This document shows, in pieces, positions 53,492 through 62,915 of a stretch of 64,000 nt of DNA. The notes beneath the pieces were generated by a model, which was not told where the DNA came from, searched no databases, and saw only the letters and a list, made by a program, of their open reading frames with translations. This stretch comes from Aliarcobacter thereius LMG 24486 (GTDB lineage Bacteria; Campylobacterota; Campylobacteria; Campylobacterales; Arcobacteraceae), in NCBI RefSeq assembly GCF_004214815.1, contig NZ_CP035926.1, forward strand, positions 372,001 through 436,000, in the 5' to 3' direction. Positions within the stretch are counted from its first letter, which is position 1. Each line of letters opens with the position of its first letter. Made by a program: the position numbers and the translations under genes.

Positions 53492-54295
53492 ATGCAAATA
53501 CAAAATAACCAAACTACATATTATTGCTATAATCAAAATTCAAATAGTGTAAATAAAAATAGTAGCTCAAACTCTTTTGATATAAATCTTGAAAATGAAG
53601 AAAATACAAAAAAACCTACTTCAAAAATGATAGAGTATTTAGAGAGAAAAGGTAAATTTTCATCTTTATCAGAAGAAGATGAAGCACTTTTTAAAAATAT
53701 TTTAGAAGATGGAGTATTTTCTGCGAATGAGATGAAAAGATTAAGCTATGAGCAAATTCAAGTTTTTTCAGATATGGTAAATTTTGCTAAAAACTACAAT
53801 GAAGACAATCCAACTTCAAAAGATGATTTCCCACCTTATTTGCTTTCTAGCATTGGTACTTATTTGTCATCTGAAAAAACAAATAATCATAGTTTTAATA
53901 AAGCACTATATGAAACAGTTAAAAATATTCAAAATGATAAAGATAGAATGGCATATTTAGATGCAATAAATAGTGCTTTAGGTTTCAATGATAATCAAGG
54001 CTATGGACAACTTCCTAAGCATATAATTGACAATATGATAAAAGAGTTAAATAAACTAGAAAAAGAGAAATATAAAGATTTTGAAAATCCAGAAAATCTT
54101 ATAAAAGATTATAATAATTGGGAGATAAAGGATTATAAAAATTTTATTGATAATTTAAAGAATAGTTATAAAAATGCTAGTGTAAACTCTGCTTTATCTA
54201 TTGAAACAAGAGCTATGTATCAAATTTTTTATCAAAATACTCTTACTTTAGAAGAAAATTACAATCAAATACAAAAGGAGACAAAATATGCTTAA
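53492..54295 (+). CDS. accessory protein with MQIQNNQ N-terminus, type B copy 2
   Basis: A 267-residue paralogue of the protein at 51987, with the same start region, the block KGKFSSLSEEDEALFKNILED and LSYEQIQVF, and the ending ENYNQIQKE. Asn- and Ser-rich residues 8-33 look disordered. The frame is open further upstream, but the ATG at 53492 has TAGGGGAAAAT before it and gives the conserved MQIQNNQ start. It overlaps the next gene by eight bases. No recognised domain; a LEDG.FS..E stretch faintly recalls a calcium-loop motif but is too weak to call. Confidence 0.7.
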   Translation: MQIQNNQTTYYCYNQNSNSVNKNSSSNSFDINLENEENTKKPTSKMIEYLERKGKFSSLSEEDEALFKNILEDGVFSANEMKRLSYEQIQVFSDMVNFAKNYNEDNPTSKDDFPPYLLSSIGTYLSSEKTNNHSFNKALYETVKNIQNDKDRMAYLDAINSALGFNDNQGYGQLPKHIIDNMIKELNKLEKEKYKDFENPENLIKDYNNWEIKDYKNFIDNLKNSYKNASVNSALSIETRAMYQIFYQNTLTLEENYNQIQKETKYA

Positions 54296-54875
54296 TTTAT
54301 TCAAAAAAAACAGAAGTTCTTTAACTTTTAAAATTGTTATTTTAATAGGATTAGGGTTTATTTATCCTATGTTGGCAAATTCTACAAAAGATAGTTTTGT
54401 AAAAATTTTTTCAAATATATCTGAAAACAGTAACTATTTTGCAAAAATAGTAAGTAAAAAAGAGATAAGAGATAAAAAATCTACAATAAACTATGTAGTA
54501 ATAACAGGAGATATATCTTCAAAAAATAATGATTTGGATAGATTTTCTCTATCTTTAGATGAAAAATATATAACTAGCTTAAATGATTTGAGTATAAAAA
54601 TTGAAGATTTAAAAACAAAAGGTATATACAGTTGTGAAGCAAGTTTTTTAGATAAAGTTTCTCCAGATTACTCTTATCATATTCAAGTTGATATAAGCAA
54701 TAAATCTGCTAATTGTTACTTGAAATCTAAAAATAAACTAAATAGTTCAACAAAACTTGACAGTAAAGGTTTAAATAAAATAGATGATAAAAGTATTAAG
54801 ATTAAAGATAAATCACTAATAGATGAAAAAGAGTTAAAAAAATTTAAAAGAATAGAAAATCCAAATAAAGAGTAG
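54288..54875 (+). CDS. membrane-anchored protein of unknown function
   Basis: A 195-residue protein with a basic start (MLNLFKKNRSSLTFK), one membrane helix (IVILIGLGFIYPMLAN) and a periplasmic part with a hydrophilic, Lys/Asp/Ser-rich C-terminal tail. Start overlaps the MQIQNNQ gene by eight bases with AAAGGAGAC upstream, so the two are coupled and probably work together. No family recognised. Confidence 0.6.
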   Translation: MLNLFKKNRSSLTFKIVILIGLGFIYPMLANSTKDSFVKIFSNISENSNYFAKIVSKKEIRDKKSTINYVVITGDISSKNNDLDRFSLSLDEKYITSLNDLSIKIEDLKTKGIYSCEASFLDKVSPDYSYHIQVDISNKSANCYLKSKNKLNSSTKLDSKGLNKIDDKSIKIKDKSLIDEKELKKFKRIENPNKE

Positions 54876-54893
54876 TTTTTTAAACTACTCTTT
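54867..54893. terminator. bidirectional terminator between the accessory block and lepA
   Basis: AAAGAGTAGTTT and AAACTACTCTTT form a perfect 12-bp stem with a TTT loop, flanked by A on one side and T on the other. It overlaps the ends of both convergent genes. Confidence 0.7.
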
Positions 54894-56680
54894 TATATTT
54901 TTAAAACAGCCATAAAAGCCTCTTGAGGAACATTTACTTTTCCAATAGATTTCATTCTTTTTTTACCAGCTTTTTGTTTTTCAAGAAGTTTTCTTTTTCT
55001 TGTAATATCTCCACCATAACACTTTGCAGTTACATTTTTCCCCATAGATTTTACAGTTTCTCTAGCAATTATTGTATTTCCAATACTAGCTTGAACTGCA
55101 ACTTCAAAAAGTTGTCTAGGAATTAACTCTTTTAAAGCTTTTACAAACTCTCTTCCTCTTGAAACAGATCTATCTTCAGGAACAATAATAGAAAGTGCAT
55201 CAACAACTTCTCCAGCAACTCTTACATCCAGTTTCTTTAAATCACCTTCTCTAAATCCAATTGGTTCATAATCAAAAGATGCATAACCTTTTGTAGTTGA
55301 TTTTAATTTATCATAAAAATCCATAACAATTTCATTCATAGGAATATCATACTCTAAAAGAACTCTAGCACCTATATAATCCATTTTTAATTGAATTCCT
55401 CTTTTGTCATTTAAAAGTTTTATAACATTTCCCAAAAACTCATCAGGAACTAAAATTGTAGACTTTACATAAGGTTCAAAAATTGTCTCTATATAGTTTG
55501 GTTCAGGAAGTTCGCTTGGATTTTGAATAACTAATTTTTCTCCATCTTTTTTTAAAACTTCATAAACAACAGTTGGAGCAGTTGCTATTAAATCTAAATC
55601 AAACTCTCGCTCTAATCTCTCTTTTATTACTTCCATATGAAGCATTCCTAAAAAACCTGTTCTAAATCCACTTCCAAGTGCCATTGAACTTTCTGGTTCA
55701 AAAGAGATTGAAGAGTCATTTAATTTTAGTTTATTCAAAGCCTCTCTTAAATCTTCAAACTTATCAGTTTCTATTGGATAAAGTCCAGCAAAAACAAATG
55801 GTTTTGCTGGTTCAAATCCATCAATAGCTTCTTTTGTTGGAACCTTTGCATCAGTCATTGTATCTCCAACAGCTATTCCATCTAAAGTTTTAAGACCTAA
55901 AACAACAATTCCAATTTCACCTGTTTTTATCTCATTTGTATCTTCTCTTTTTAGTGGATGAGGATACATAAGATTTAGAACAGGATGCTCAACCTTTGTA
56001 TTCATCATACGAAGAAGTTGCCCTTTTTTTATACTTCCTTCATATACTCTTACAAGAGCCAAAGCTCCTAAGTAGTTATCAAACCAAGAGTCATAAATCA
56101 GTGCTTTTGTAGGGGCTTCTTCATCTCCAGTTGGAGCAGGGATTCTTTTTATAATTGATTCAATCAGATCTTTTACACCAAGACCAGTTTTTGCACTTAT
56201 TAAATTGTGTTCTGTACAATCAAGTCCAATAGCATCTTCAACTTCTCCTAAAACACGCATTGGATCAGCACTAGGTAAATCTATTTTATTTACAACAGGA
56301 AGAAGTTCTAAATCATTATCCATAGCTATATAAACATTTGCAATAGTTTGTGCTTCAACACCTTGAGTTGAATCAACAATCAGTAATGCTCCTTCAGAAG
56401 ATGCCAAAGAACGACTAACTTCATAAGAAAAATCCACGTGACCTGGAGTATCAATAAGGTTTAAAACATATTTTTGCCCATTAAGATTGTAATTTAATCT
56501 TACACTTTGAGCTTTTATTGTAATTCCTCTTTCTTTTTCTATATCCATATTATCCATAACTTGTGAAGTCATTTCTCTATCGCTAATTCCTCCACACTCT
56601 TGAATAATTCTATCTGCTAAAGTTGATTTTCCATGATCAATATGTGCAATAATACTAAAGTTTCTAATATTTTTTTGCAA
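54893..56680 (-). CDS. lepA: elongation factor 4 (LepA)
   Basis: A 595-residue translational GTPase. G motifs are [26 protein letters not shown] and NKIDLP; the LepA-specific C-terminal domain carries [25 protein letters not shown] near the end. EF4 acts on stalled or mistranslocated ribosomes. The start is TTG with AGGAAA upstream, giving [20 protein letters not shown]. It stands alone, convergent with the accessory block and divergent from csoR. Confidence 0.97.
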   Translation of the reverse strand: MQKNIRNFSIIAHIDHGKSTLADRIIQECGGISDREMTSQVMDNMDIEKERGITIKAQSVRLNYNLNGQKYVLNLIDTPGHVDFSYEVSRSLASSEGALLIVDSTQGVEAQTIANVYIAMDNDLELLPVVNKIDLPSADPMRVLGEVEDAIGLDCTEHNLISAKTGLGVKDLIESIIKRIPAPTGDEEAPTKALIYDSWFDNYLGALALVRVYEGSIKKGQLLRMMNTKVEHPVLNLMYPHPLKREDTNEIKTGEIGIVVLGLKTLDGIAVGDTMTDAKVPTKEAIDGFEPAKPFVFAGLYPIETDKFEDLREALNKLKLNDSSISFEPESSMALGSGFRTGFLGMLHMEVIKERLEREFDLDLIATAPTVVYEVLKKDGEKLVIQNPSELPEPNYIETIFEPYVKSTILVPDEFLGNVIKLLNDKRGIQLKMDYIGARVLLEYDIPMNEIVMDFYDKLKSTTKGYASFDYEPIGFREGDLKKLDVRVAGEVVDALSIIVPEDRSVSRGREFVKALKELIPRQLFEVAVQASIGNTIIARETVKSMGKNVTAKCYGGDITRKRKLLEKQKAGKKRMKSIGKVNVPQEAFMAVLKI

Positions 56681-56810
56681 TTTTTTTTCCTAATAATTTA
56701 ATCTTTTTTCTAAAATATTGCGATTATATCTAAAAAAATGTAATTTTTGTTTAAAGTTTTTTCTCTTTTATTTTTGATTAAACTTATCTTTGCTAATATT
56801 TACAATCCTT

Positions 56811-56827
56811 ATCCCCTAGAGGGGGAT
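56811..56827 (+). promoter_or_regulatory. likely CsoR operator upstream of csoR-copA
   Basis: ATCCCC-TAGAG-GGGGAT is a 17-bp inverted repeat 25 bases before the csoR start, the only G/C-rich patch in the region. Its arms, a C-run facing a G-run across a five-base centre, match the general form of known CsoR copper operators. The promoter elements around it are not clear. Confidence 0.65.
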
Positions 56828-56852
56828 TACAAAAATAGTCTAGGAGTCTTAA

Positions 56853-57119
56853 GTGAATGAAGATAAAAAGAAAGCTTTACAGACATTAAAAATTGCAAAA
56901 GGGCAAATTGAAGCTGTCATAAAAATGCTCGAAGATGGAAGATATTGTATTGATATCTCAAACCAAATTTTAGCAGTTTCATCTTTGGTAAAAAAATCAA
57001 ATATGTTAATTTTAAAGCAACATATGAATAGCTGTGTTTTAGAAGCTGTAAATAGTGGAAATAGTAGTGAAAAGATTGATGAGATCACAAAAATATTATC
57101 AAAAATTCTTGATAAATAA
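56853..57119 (+). CDS. csoR: CsoR-type copper-sensing repressor
   Basis: An 88-residue all-helical repressor of the DUF156/CsoR-RcnR family. The copper ligands Cys-His-Cys are visible: RYCIDISNQI, then LKQHMNSCVLEA, matching CsoR rather than the nickel sensor RcnR. The GTG start follows an AGGAG. copA begins nine bases after its stop, and an inverted-repeat operator lies upstream, so copper should relieve repression of the whole csoR-copA unit. Confidence 0.88.
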   Translation: MNEDKKKALQTLKIAKGQIEAVIKMLEDGRYCIDISNQILAVSSLVKKSNMLILKQHMNSCVLEAVNSGNSSEKIDEITKILSKILDK

Positions 57120-57128
57120 AGGCTAAAA

Positions 57129-59645
57129 ATGAAATCACAAAAATTTGATATTAGAGGTATGACTTGTAGCGCTTGTTCAAATGCTGTTGATAGAAGTATT
57201 AAAAAGCTTGATGGAATAAGTGAAGTTAATGTAAATTTACTTTCTAATAGTATGATTGTTAAATATGATGATACAAAATTAAATGATGAGAAAATTATTA
57301 AAACAGTAGAAGATGCTGGATATGAAGCTATATTAGCTCAAATTGAAAATAAAAAAATAGAAAAAAAAGATAGTATTGCACAAAATGAAATGGATGAATT
57401 GAAAAATAGATTAATTATATCTTTGATTTTTGCTGTTCCACTTTTTTATATAGCAATGGGGCATATGTTAAATTGGTCACTACCATCATATTTTCTTGGA
57501 GAGAAAAATGCAATAACATTTGCATTTACTCAGTTTTTATTGGCTATTCCAATTGTTTTTATAAATATAAAGTATTATAAAGTAGGATTTAAAACACTTT
57601 TTAAAGCTTCTCCTAATATGGACTCGTTAATAGCGATTGGAACAGGTGCAGCTATGCTTTATGGAATTTTTGCAATATATAAAATAGGCTTTGCTTTAGG
57701 AATTAATGATTTAAATATGCTTCATAAATATTCAATGGATCTATATTTTGAAAGTGCAGCTATTGTTTTAACTTTGATAACTTTTGGAAAATATCTTGAG
57801 GCAAAAGCAAAAGGTAAAACTTCTGAAGCTATAAATAAACTTATGGATTTAGCTCCTAAAAAAGCTTTAGTGTTAAGAGATAATATAGAAGTTGAAATAT
57901 CAGTTGATGAATTAAAATTAAAAGATATAGTAATTGTAAAGCCAGGAGCTAGTATTCCTGCTGATGGAGTTATTATATCTGGAAATACATCAATAGATGA
58001 ATCAATGCTTACAGGTGAGAGCTTAGCTGTATCAAAAAAACTAGGAGATAGAGTTATTGGAGCTAGTATAAATAAATATGGTTCTATAAAATTTGAAGTT
58101 ACCAAAATTGGTTCAGATACAGTTTTAGCACAAATTATAAAACTAGTAGAAGGGGCTAGTTCATCAAAAGCAGCTATATCTAAACTTGCAGATAAAATAA
58201 GCTCTATTTTTGTACCAACTGTTATTTTAATTTCAATAATAGCAACTATTACTTGGATGCTTCTTGGATATGATTTTGAGTTTGCACTTGGAATAGGAAT
58301 TGCAATTTTGGTTATCTCTTGTCCTTGTGCTTTAGGATTAGCAACTCCAACAGCAATTATGGTAGGAACTGGAAAAGGTGCACAAAATGGTATTCTAATT
58401 AAAAATGCAGAAGCTTTAGAAATAGCAGAAAAAATAGATACTATAGTTTTAGATAAAACAGGAACAATAACAGAAGGAAAACCAAAAGTTACAGATATTA
58501 TTGTAAATAGTGGAATAAATGAGAAAAGACTTCTTCAAATAGCATATTCTCTTGAAAATAATTCAGAGCATCCTTTAGCTGATGCAATTATAAAAAAAGC
58601 AGAAGATGAAAAGATTGAGCTTTTAAAAGTAGAAGATTTTAAAGCACAAAATGGTTTAGGAGTTGAAGCCAAAATAGAAAATGAAACTATATTTATAGGA
58701 AATAAAAAATTCCTTGAAAATAATAATATCTTGCTTGAAGAGTTTTTTGAAAAAAGTGAAAAACTTGCAAGTAGTGGTAAAACACCGATATTTATCTCTA
58801 ATAATAAAAAAATCTTAGGACTTATAGCTGTTGCTGATGTTGTAAAAACAACAAGTAAAAGAGCAATAGAAGAGTTTTATAAGATGAATTTAGAAGTAAT
58901 AATGCTAACAGGAGATAATCATAAAACAGCAAAAGCAATAGCAAATGAGTTGAATATACAAAACTTTATATCTGAAGTTTTACCAGAAGATAAAGATAAA
59001 GTAATCAAACAACTTCAAGAAAATGGTAAAAAAGTTGCTATGGTTGGAGATGGAATAAATGATGCACCAGCTTTAGCAAGAGCAGATGTAGCAATTGCAA
59101 TCGGTGCTGGAACTGATATAGCAATAGAATCTGCAAATATTGTTTTAGTAAGAAATGATTTATTAGATGTTGTAAGGGCGATAGAACTTAGTAGTGCAAC
59201 ACTTAAAAATATAAAGCAAAATCTATTTTGGGCATTTATTTACAATATTATTGGTATTCCATTAGCAGCAGGAGTTTTTTACTCTTTATTAGGATGGAAA
59301 TTAAATCCAATGTTTGCAGGTGCTGCTATGAGTTTAAGTAGTGTTTCTGTGGTTTTAAATGCTTTAAGATTAAGCTTTTTTAAATCAACAATAGATGAAA
59401 ATCTTAAATTAGTAGAAAATAAAAATATAAAAGGAGTTAATATGACAAAAGTTTTAAAAGTTGATGGTATGAGTTGTGGACATTGTAGTGGAAGAGTTGA
59501 GAAAGCTCTTAATGCTTTAGAACAAGTTAGTGATGTAAAAGTTGATTTAGCAACAAAAGAGGTTACTATTAATTGTAAAGAAGAAGTATCAACAGAAGTT
59601 TTAGAAAATAGTATAAAAGAAGCTGGATACGAAGTAATAAAATAA
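57129..59645 (+). CDS. copA: copper-exporting P1B ATPase with in-frame CopZ domain
   Basis: An 838-residue Cu(I) exporter. It has an N-terminal metal-binding domain with GMTCSACSNAVD, eight membrane helices, CPC in ISCPCALGLATPTA, phosphorylation site DKTGTITEGKP, SEHPLAD, hinge GDGINDAP and the MSLSSVSVVLNALRL helix. After that helix, where CopA normally ends, the frame runs through a linker (about 752-771) into a full CopZ-type chaperone domain (GMSCGHCSGRVEKAL). An AAGGAG and ATG at the junction would allow separate CopZ synthesis. It belongs to the csoR operon. The fusion is real in sequence; a lost copA stop codon is the simplest origin. Confidence 0.92.
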   Translation: MKSQKFDIRGMTCSACSNAVDRSIKKLDGISEVNVNLLSNSMIVKYDDTKLNDEKIIKTVEDAGYEAILAQIENKKIEKKDSIAQNEMDELKNRLIISLIFAVPLFYIAMGHMLNWSLPSYFLGEKNAITFAFTQFLLAIPIVFINIKYYKVGFKTLFKASPNMDSLIAIGTGAAMLYGIFAIYKIGFALGINDLNMLHKYSMDLYFESAAIVLTLITFGKYLEAKAKGKTSEAINKLMDLAPKKALVLRDNIEVEISVDELKLKDIVIVKPGASIPADGVIISGNTSIDESMLTGESLAVSKKLGDRVIGASINKYGSIKFEVTKIGSDTVLAQIIKLVEGASSSKAAISKLADKISSIFVPTVILISIIATITWMLLGYDFEFALGIGIAILVISCPCALGLATPTAIMVGTGKGAQNGILIKNAEALEIAEKIDTIVLDKTGTITEGKPKVTDIIVNSGINEKRLLQIAYSLENNSEHPLADAIIKKAEDEKIELLKVEDFKAQNGLGVEAKIENETIFIGNKKFLENNNILLEEFFEKSEKLASSGKTPIFISNNKKILGLIAVADVVKTTSKRAIEEFYKMNLEVIMLTGDNHKTAKAIANELNIQNFISEVLPEDKDKVIKQLQENGKKVAMVGDGINDAPALARADVAIAIGAGTDIAIESANIVLVRNDLLDVVRAIELSSATLKNIKQNLFWAFIYNIIGIPLAAGVFYSLLGWKLNPMFAGAAMSLSSVSVVLNALRLSFFKSTIDENLKLVENKNIKGVNMTKVLKVDGMSCGHCSGRVEKALNALEQVSDVKVDLATKEVTINCKEEVSTEVLENSIKEAGYEVIK
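59442..59645 (+). CDS. copZ: CopZ-type copper chaperone, internal in-frame start within copA
   Basis: A 67-residue heavy-metal-associated domain that could be made separately from the 3' end of copA. The ATG at 59442 is preceded by AAGGAG at five bases, and the product MTKVLKVDGMSCGHCSGRVE has the length and fold of a free CopZ, which carries Cu(I) to CopA and CsoR in the cytoplasm. Whether it is made alone, only fused, or both cannot be told from sequence. Confidence 0.6.
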   Translation: MTKVLKVDGMSCGHCSGRVEKALNALEQVSDVKVDLATKEVTINCKEEVSTEVLENSIKEAGYEVIK

Positions 59646-59674
59646 AAAGTTAGAAGTAATTTACTTCTAACTTT
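59646..59674. terminator. bidirectional terminator between copA and prs
   Basis: AAAGTTAGAAGTA and TACTTCTAACTTT form a perfect 13-bp stem with a three-base loop, directly after the copA stop and before the convergent prs stop. Confidence 0.65.
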
Positions 59675-59683
59675 ATAGATTAA

Positions 59684-60616
59684 TTAAACATTAAAAATTG
59701 AGTTTACAGATTCATTATTATAAATTCTTCTAATAGCTTCACCAATTATTGAAGAAGCTGTTAAAACTGTAATATTTTTTGCATTATCTTTTGTAGGAAT
59801 AGTATCAGAGATTACAAGTTCATCTAAAACACCATTTGCAATCCTTTCATAAGCAGGACCACTTAAAACACCGTGTGTACAACATGCCATAACACTTGTA
59901 GCACCTTTTTGTTTTAAAACTTCAGCTGCTTTTACTAAAGTTCCAGCTGTATCAACCATATCATCAACTAAAATAACATCTTTACCTTCAACATCACCAA
60001 TTATATTCATAACTTGAGATTCATTTGCTTTTTCTCTTTTTTTATCAACTATTACTAAATCATATCCAAGCTTATCAGCATACATTCTAGCTCTAGCAAC
60101 TCCACCAATATCTGGACTTGCAATAATTGGATTTTTTAGGTTTTTACTTTTTATGTAGTTTACAAATAAAATTGAACCAAAAAGATTATCAGCAGGAATA
60201 TTGAAAAAACCTTGAATTTGTGCTGCGTGAAGATCTATTGTTACTATTCTATGTATTCCAGCTGCTTCAAGTAAATCAGCTACTAATTTTGCAGAAATTG
60301 GAACTCTTGGAGCTGCTTTTCTATCTTGTCTTGCATATCCATAATATGGTATAACAGCATTTATTGATTTTGCACTTGATCTTTTTAGAGCATCAATCAT
60401 AATTAAAAGTTCCATTAAATTGTCATTTGCTGGAGAACATGTTGGTTGTATTATAAAAACATCTTGACCTCTTACACTTTGTGTAATTTGTACAGACATC
60501 TCTCCATCACTAAATTTTGTTAAAGTTGCATCTGAAACCTTCATTCCTAAATAATCAGCGACCTTTTTTGCAAAGGCTGGATTGGCACTACCGCTAAAGA
60601 GCTTAAAAGTTGACAT
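59684..60616 (-). CDS. prs: ribose-phosphate pyrophosphokinase
   Basis: A 310-residue enzyme making PRPP from ribose-5-phosphate and ATP for nucleotide, histidine and NAD synthesis. Motifs: KLFSGSANPAFAKKVADYLG at the start, YGYARQDRKAAPRVPISAKL, the PRPP loop VILVDDMVDTAGTLVKAAE and DLHAAQIQGFF. Length and order match class I Prs. AAGGAA precedes the ATG. It stands alone, convergent with copA and divergent from the porin gene. Confidence 0.97.
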   Translation of the reverse strand: MSTFKLFSGSANPAFAKKVADYLGMKVSDATLTKFSDGEMSVQITQSVRGQDVFIIQPTCSPANDNLMELLIMIDALKRSSAKSINAVIPYYGYARQDRKAAPRVPISAKLVADLLEAAGIHRIVTIDLHAAQIQGFFNIPADNLFGSILFVNYIKSKNLKNPIIASPDIGGVARARMYADKLGYDLVIVDKKREKANESQVMNIIGDVEGKDVILVDDMVDTAGTLVKAAEVLKQKGATSVMACCTHGVLSGPAYERIANGVLDELVISDTIPTKDNAKNITVLTASSIIGEAIRRIYNNESVNSIFNV

Positions 60617-60792
60617 AAATATTCCTTAATATAATCTAAATTTATTTTTCAAATATTATCAAAAAAGCTCTTAAGTAAAGAAATATAAAGCAATATTTTT
60701 GCTATTAATTTTAATTTAAACTATTTTTAAGTAAAGTGTTAGCTAAAAATCTATAAAAAAGCTTTTAAATAAAGTTTAAAACAAGGAAAAAG

Positions 60793-61953
60793 ATGAAAAA
60801 AATAGGTCTATCATTAATCAGTGCATCTTTATTATTAAGTAGTTTAAATGCTGATATGCTAACAGATGCTTTAACTCATGGAGTTTATGAAGGAAGTGCA
60901 GCTGCTTATATGCAGTCACAAAATAATGATAAAAGTAAAGACAAATCTTATTTAAATGCACATGTATCACTGTTTTATAATACAGCAGATGTGTATAACT
61001 TTAGTTTAGGAATAGAAGGAAAAGGAAATCTTAAATTAGCTGAAAAGAATAGAGATGATTGGAAAAATGGTGCTGAACCAAACGGTTTAGGTTTACATGG
61101 AAACAATCTTTTAATGACTCAAGCATATTTAAAATATGAGTTACAAGAGGGATTTATTTTTAAAGCAGGAAGATATGAAGCTGATTTAGCATGGTTTAAA
61201 AATTATCAACAAGGTGCAATGATTGAAGTTAGTGCTATTCCAGATGTATTATTAACAGTAGCATATTCAGATAGACAAGCAGAATCAGGAATAGATGTAA
61301 GCGAAGATTTTCATAGTAACTATAAAGAACAGGGATTTAATAAAGGTATCTATACAATTGATATAAAGGATAGAGCAATAGAAGGATTTGATTTTAATCC
61401 ATATTTTTATCAAGTTCCAGATGCAATAAAATTCTATGGTCTTAAAACAGGATTTGATTTAGAACATGGTGGATTAAAGCTTGAATATGCAAGAAGTAAT
61501 CTTACAAGTAAATATAGAGATGCTACAAATCAATCAAATGGATATATAGCTCATGCAGAGATATTTGGAAAAGTTGAGGTTTTAAAACTTACAGCAGGTG
61601 GAATTGTAACTAGTGATAAAGGTGGTGCTACAAGTATGTGGTATTTTGGAGATACAATAACACCATTTGTAGATGCAAATCAATCATATTCTAAAGATGC
61701 TAGAACTCTTTATGGTTCTATAAATATAAATATTGAAGAGAGATTTATATTTAATGCTCTATATGGATACACAAGATATGATACTGATACAAAATCTGGA
61801 CTAGAAGAAAGAGAGCTTAATTTAGGATTGAAATATAATTTTATGGAAGAGTTAAGTGCTGAATTTAAATATGTAAATGTAAAAGCTGATTCTAAACAGA
61901 CTTTATATGGAGATTATGATAAATATATAGCTAGTATTGAGTATAAATTTTAA
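60793..61953 (+). CDS. outer-membrane porin-like protein
   Basis: A 386-residue protein with a signal peptide (MKKIGLSLISASLLLSSLNA) and a mature part made of alternating polar/aromatic strands ending in the C-terminal phenylalanine (ASIEYKF) of outer-membrane barrels. The N-terminal DMLTDALTHGVYEGSAAAYMQ resembles the OprD/Campylobacterota 'outer membrane family' porins. Repeated strand pairs such as FIFKAGRYEADLAWF and LKLEYARSNLTSKYRD suggest a 16-18 strand pore for small solutes; the substrate is unknown. AAGGAAAA precedes the ATG. Confidence 0.85.
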   Translation: MKKIGLSLISASLLLSSLNADMLTDALTHGVYEGSAAAYMQSQNNDKSKDKSYLNAHVSLFYNTADVYNFSLGIEGKGNLKLAEKNRDDWKNGAEPNGLGLHGNNLLMTQAYLKYELQEGFIFKAGRYEADLAWFKNYQQGAMIEVSAIPDVLLTVAYSDRQAESGIDVSEDFHSNYKEQGFNKGIYTIDIKDRAIEGFDFNPYFYQVPDAIKFYGLKTGFDLEHGGLKLEYARSNLTSKYRDATNQSNGYIAHAEIFGKVEVLKLTAGGIVTSDKGGATSMWYFGDTITPFVDANQSYSKDARTLYGSININIEERFIFNALYGYTRYDTDTKSGLEERELNLGLKYNFMEELSAEFKYVNVKADSKQTLYGDYDKYIASIEYKF

Positions 61954-61978
61954 ATAAAAGAGTAAACTCTTTTATTTA
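61951..61978. terminator. bidirectional terminator between the porin and DUF5718 genes
   Basis: TAAATAAAAGAGT and ACTCTTTTATTTA form a perfect 13-bp stem with an AA loop. It includes the porin stop codon and the last codons of the convergent gene. Confidence 0.65.
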
Positions 61979-62808
61979 ACTATTTGATGAAGTTTTGAAC
62001 ACTGACCTAAATATGTATCCATTCCACACATATCATTCATAATATCTTGAAAACTATGAGCGTGGGCATTGTAAAGATATACAAAAATTTCATCATCTTT
62101 TTTTAGAAAATTCTTTTTACCAAAATCTGTATATGCTGTTGCACCTGCTGCTATTACTATTCCTTTAGCTTTATGTGCATTTTGTAAAAATTGACCCAAC
62201 TCTTCTAGCGGACCACAATCCTCTTGACAATTTAAAATATCAATCATCCAATTTTTTAATTTTTCAAAAAAGTAGCTATATGATTTTACAGAGCTTGTTG
62301 TCCCATAATCATATACAATTCCATCTCTTTTTATAAAAGAAGAGATATGATATTTACTTAAAATCCCTTTTTCTGTGAAGTTATCAATAGGAATTATATC
62401 TTGAGATATTCCTTTTGTTTTCTCTCCCCAATTTTTTTTAGTACTAAGTTTACTTCCATCTTGAAATCTTAATGAACAATCATTAAAAGCACTAAAATAC
62501 TTAGGAACAATATCAACAACTTTTTCATTTTCATATACAAAATCACAAATAAGTGCAACTTCAGCCTCAACTTGTAGTTTATCATCTTCTCTTCCATGAG
62601 TTAAGACAATTTCGTCGCAAATAGGATAAGTTCCTAAAAAACTATCATGACCTTTTATATAAAAAGGAAACATACCTTTTGGAGCATTTTCTTCTTCTGT
62701 TTTAATAAGTGCAAAACCGTCAGCTTCTCCAGCTTCTCCTAAATGGTTTGCAAAGTTTCCAGCAACTGCAAAACCTAAGTAATCTTTTAAATCTTCTAAT
62801 AAATTCAT
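61972..62808 (-). CDS. DUF5718-like protein, possible fumarylacetoacetase-fold
   Basis: A protein of about 278 residues, soluble, with no signal peptide from the preferred ATG (MNLLEDLKDYLGFAVAGNFA, preceded by AGGAA). The earlier in-frame start would add an unlikely hydrophobic MVLFCFYLLGIIF. Conserved-looking parts are FPFYIKGHDSFLGTYPI, EVALICDFVYENEKVVDIVP and FVYLYNAHAHSFQDIMND. I recall similar proteins in this phylum as DUF5718, with faint likeness to the fumarylacetoacetate hydrolase fold; no reaction is known. It ends the strand before fumarase, with a hairpin between. Confidence 0.6.
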   Translation of the reverse strand: MNLLEDLKDYLGFAVAGNFANHLGEAGEADGFALIKTEEENAPKGMFPFYIKGHDSFLGTYPICDEIVLTHGREDDKLQVEAEVALICDFVYENEKVVDIVPKYFSAFNDCSLRFQDGSKLSTKKNWGEKTKGISQDIIPIDNFTEKGILSKYHISSFIKRDGIVYDYGTTSSVKSYSYFFEKLKNWMIDILNCQEDCGPLEELGQFLQNAHKAKGIVIAAGATAYTDFGKKNFLKKDDEIFVYLYNAHAHSFQDIMNDMCGMDTYLGQCSKLHQIVK

Positions 62809-62915
62809 AAATATAATTCCTAACAAATAAAAGCAAAATAGTACCAAAAAATAGTATTGAGAATGTCAAAAAAGCAATATAATCTGACTTTTTAAGTTAA
62901 ATTTAAGATAAAGTG

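Noticed and set aside
53690-53760. A calcium-binding EF-hand in the MQIQNNQ type B proteins.
   Set aside because: LEDG.FS..E gives only part of a loop; key oxygen ligands are not all present and the paralogue lacks the glycine.
49892-54875. A prophage, integrative element or insertion sequence in the accessory block.
   Set aside because: No integrase, transposase, terminal repeats or tRNA-end duplication was seen, and base composition looks like that of the neighbours.
57722-58105. A 127-codon frame antisense to copA.
   Set aside because: It covers the conserved actuator region of the ATPase on the other strand and has no start signal of its own.
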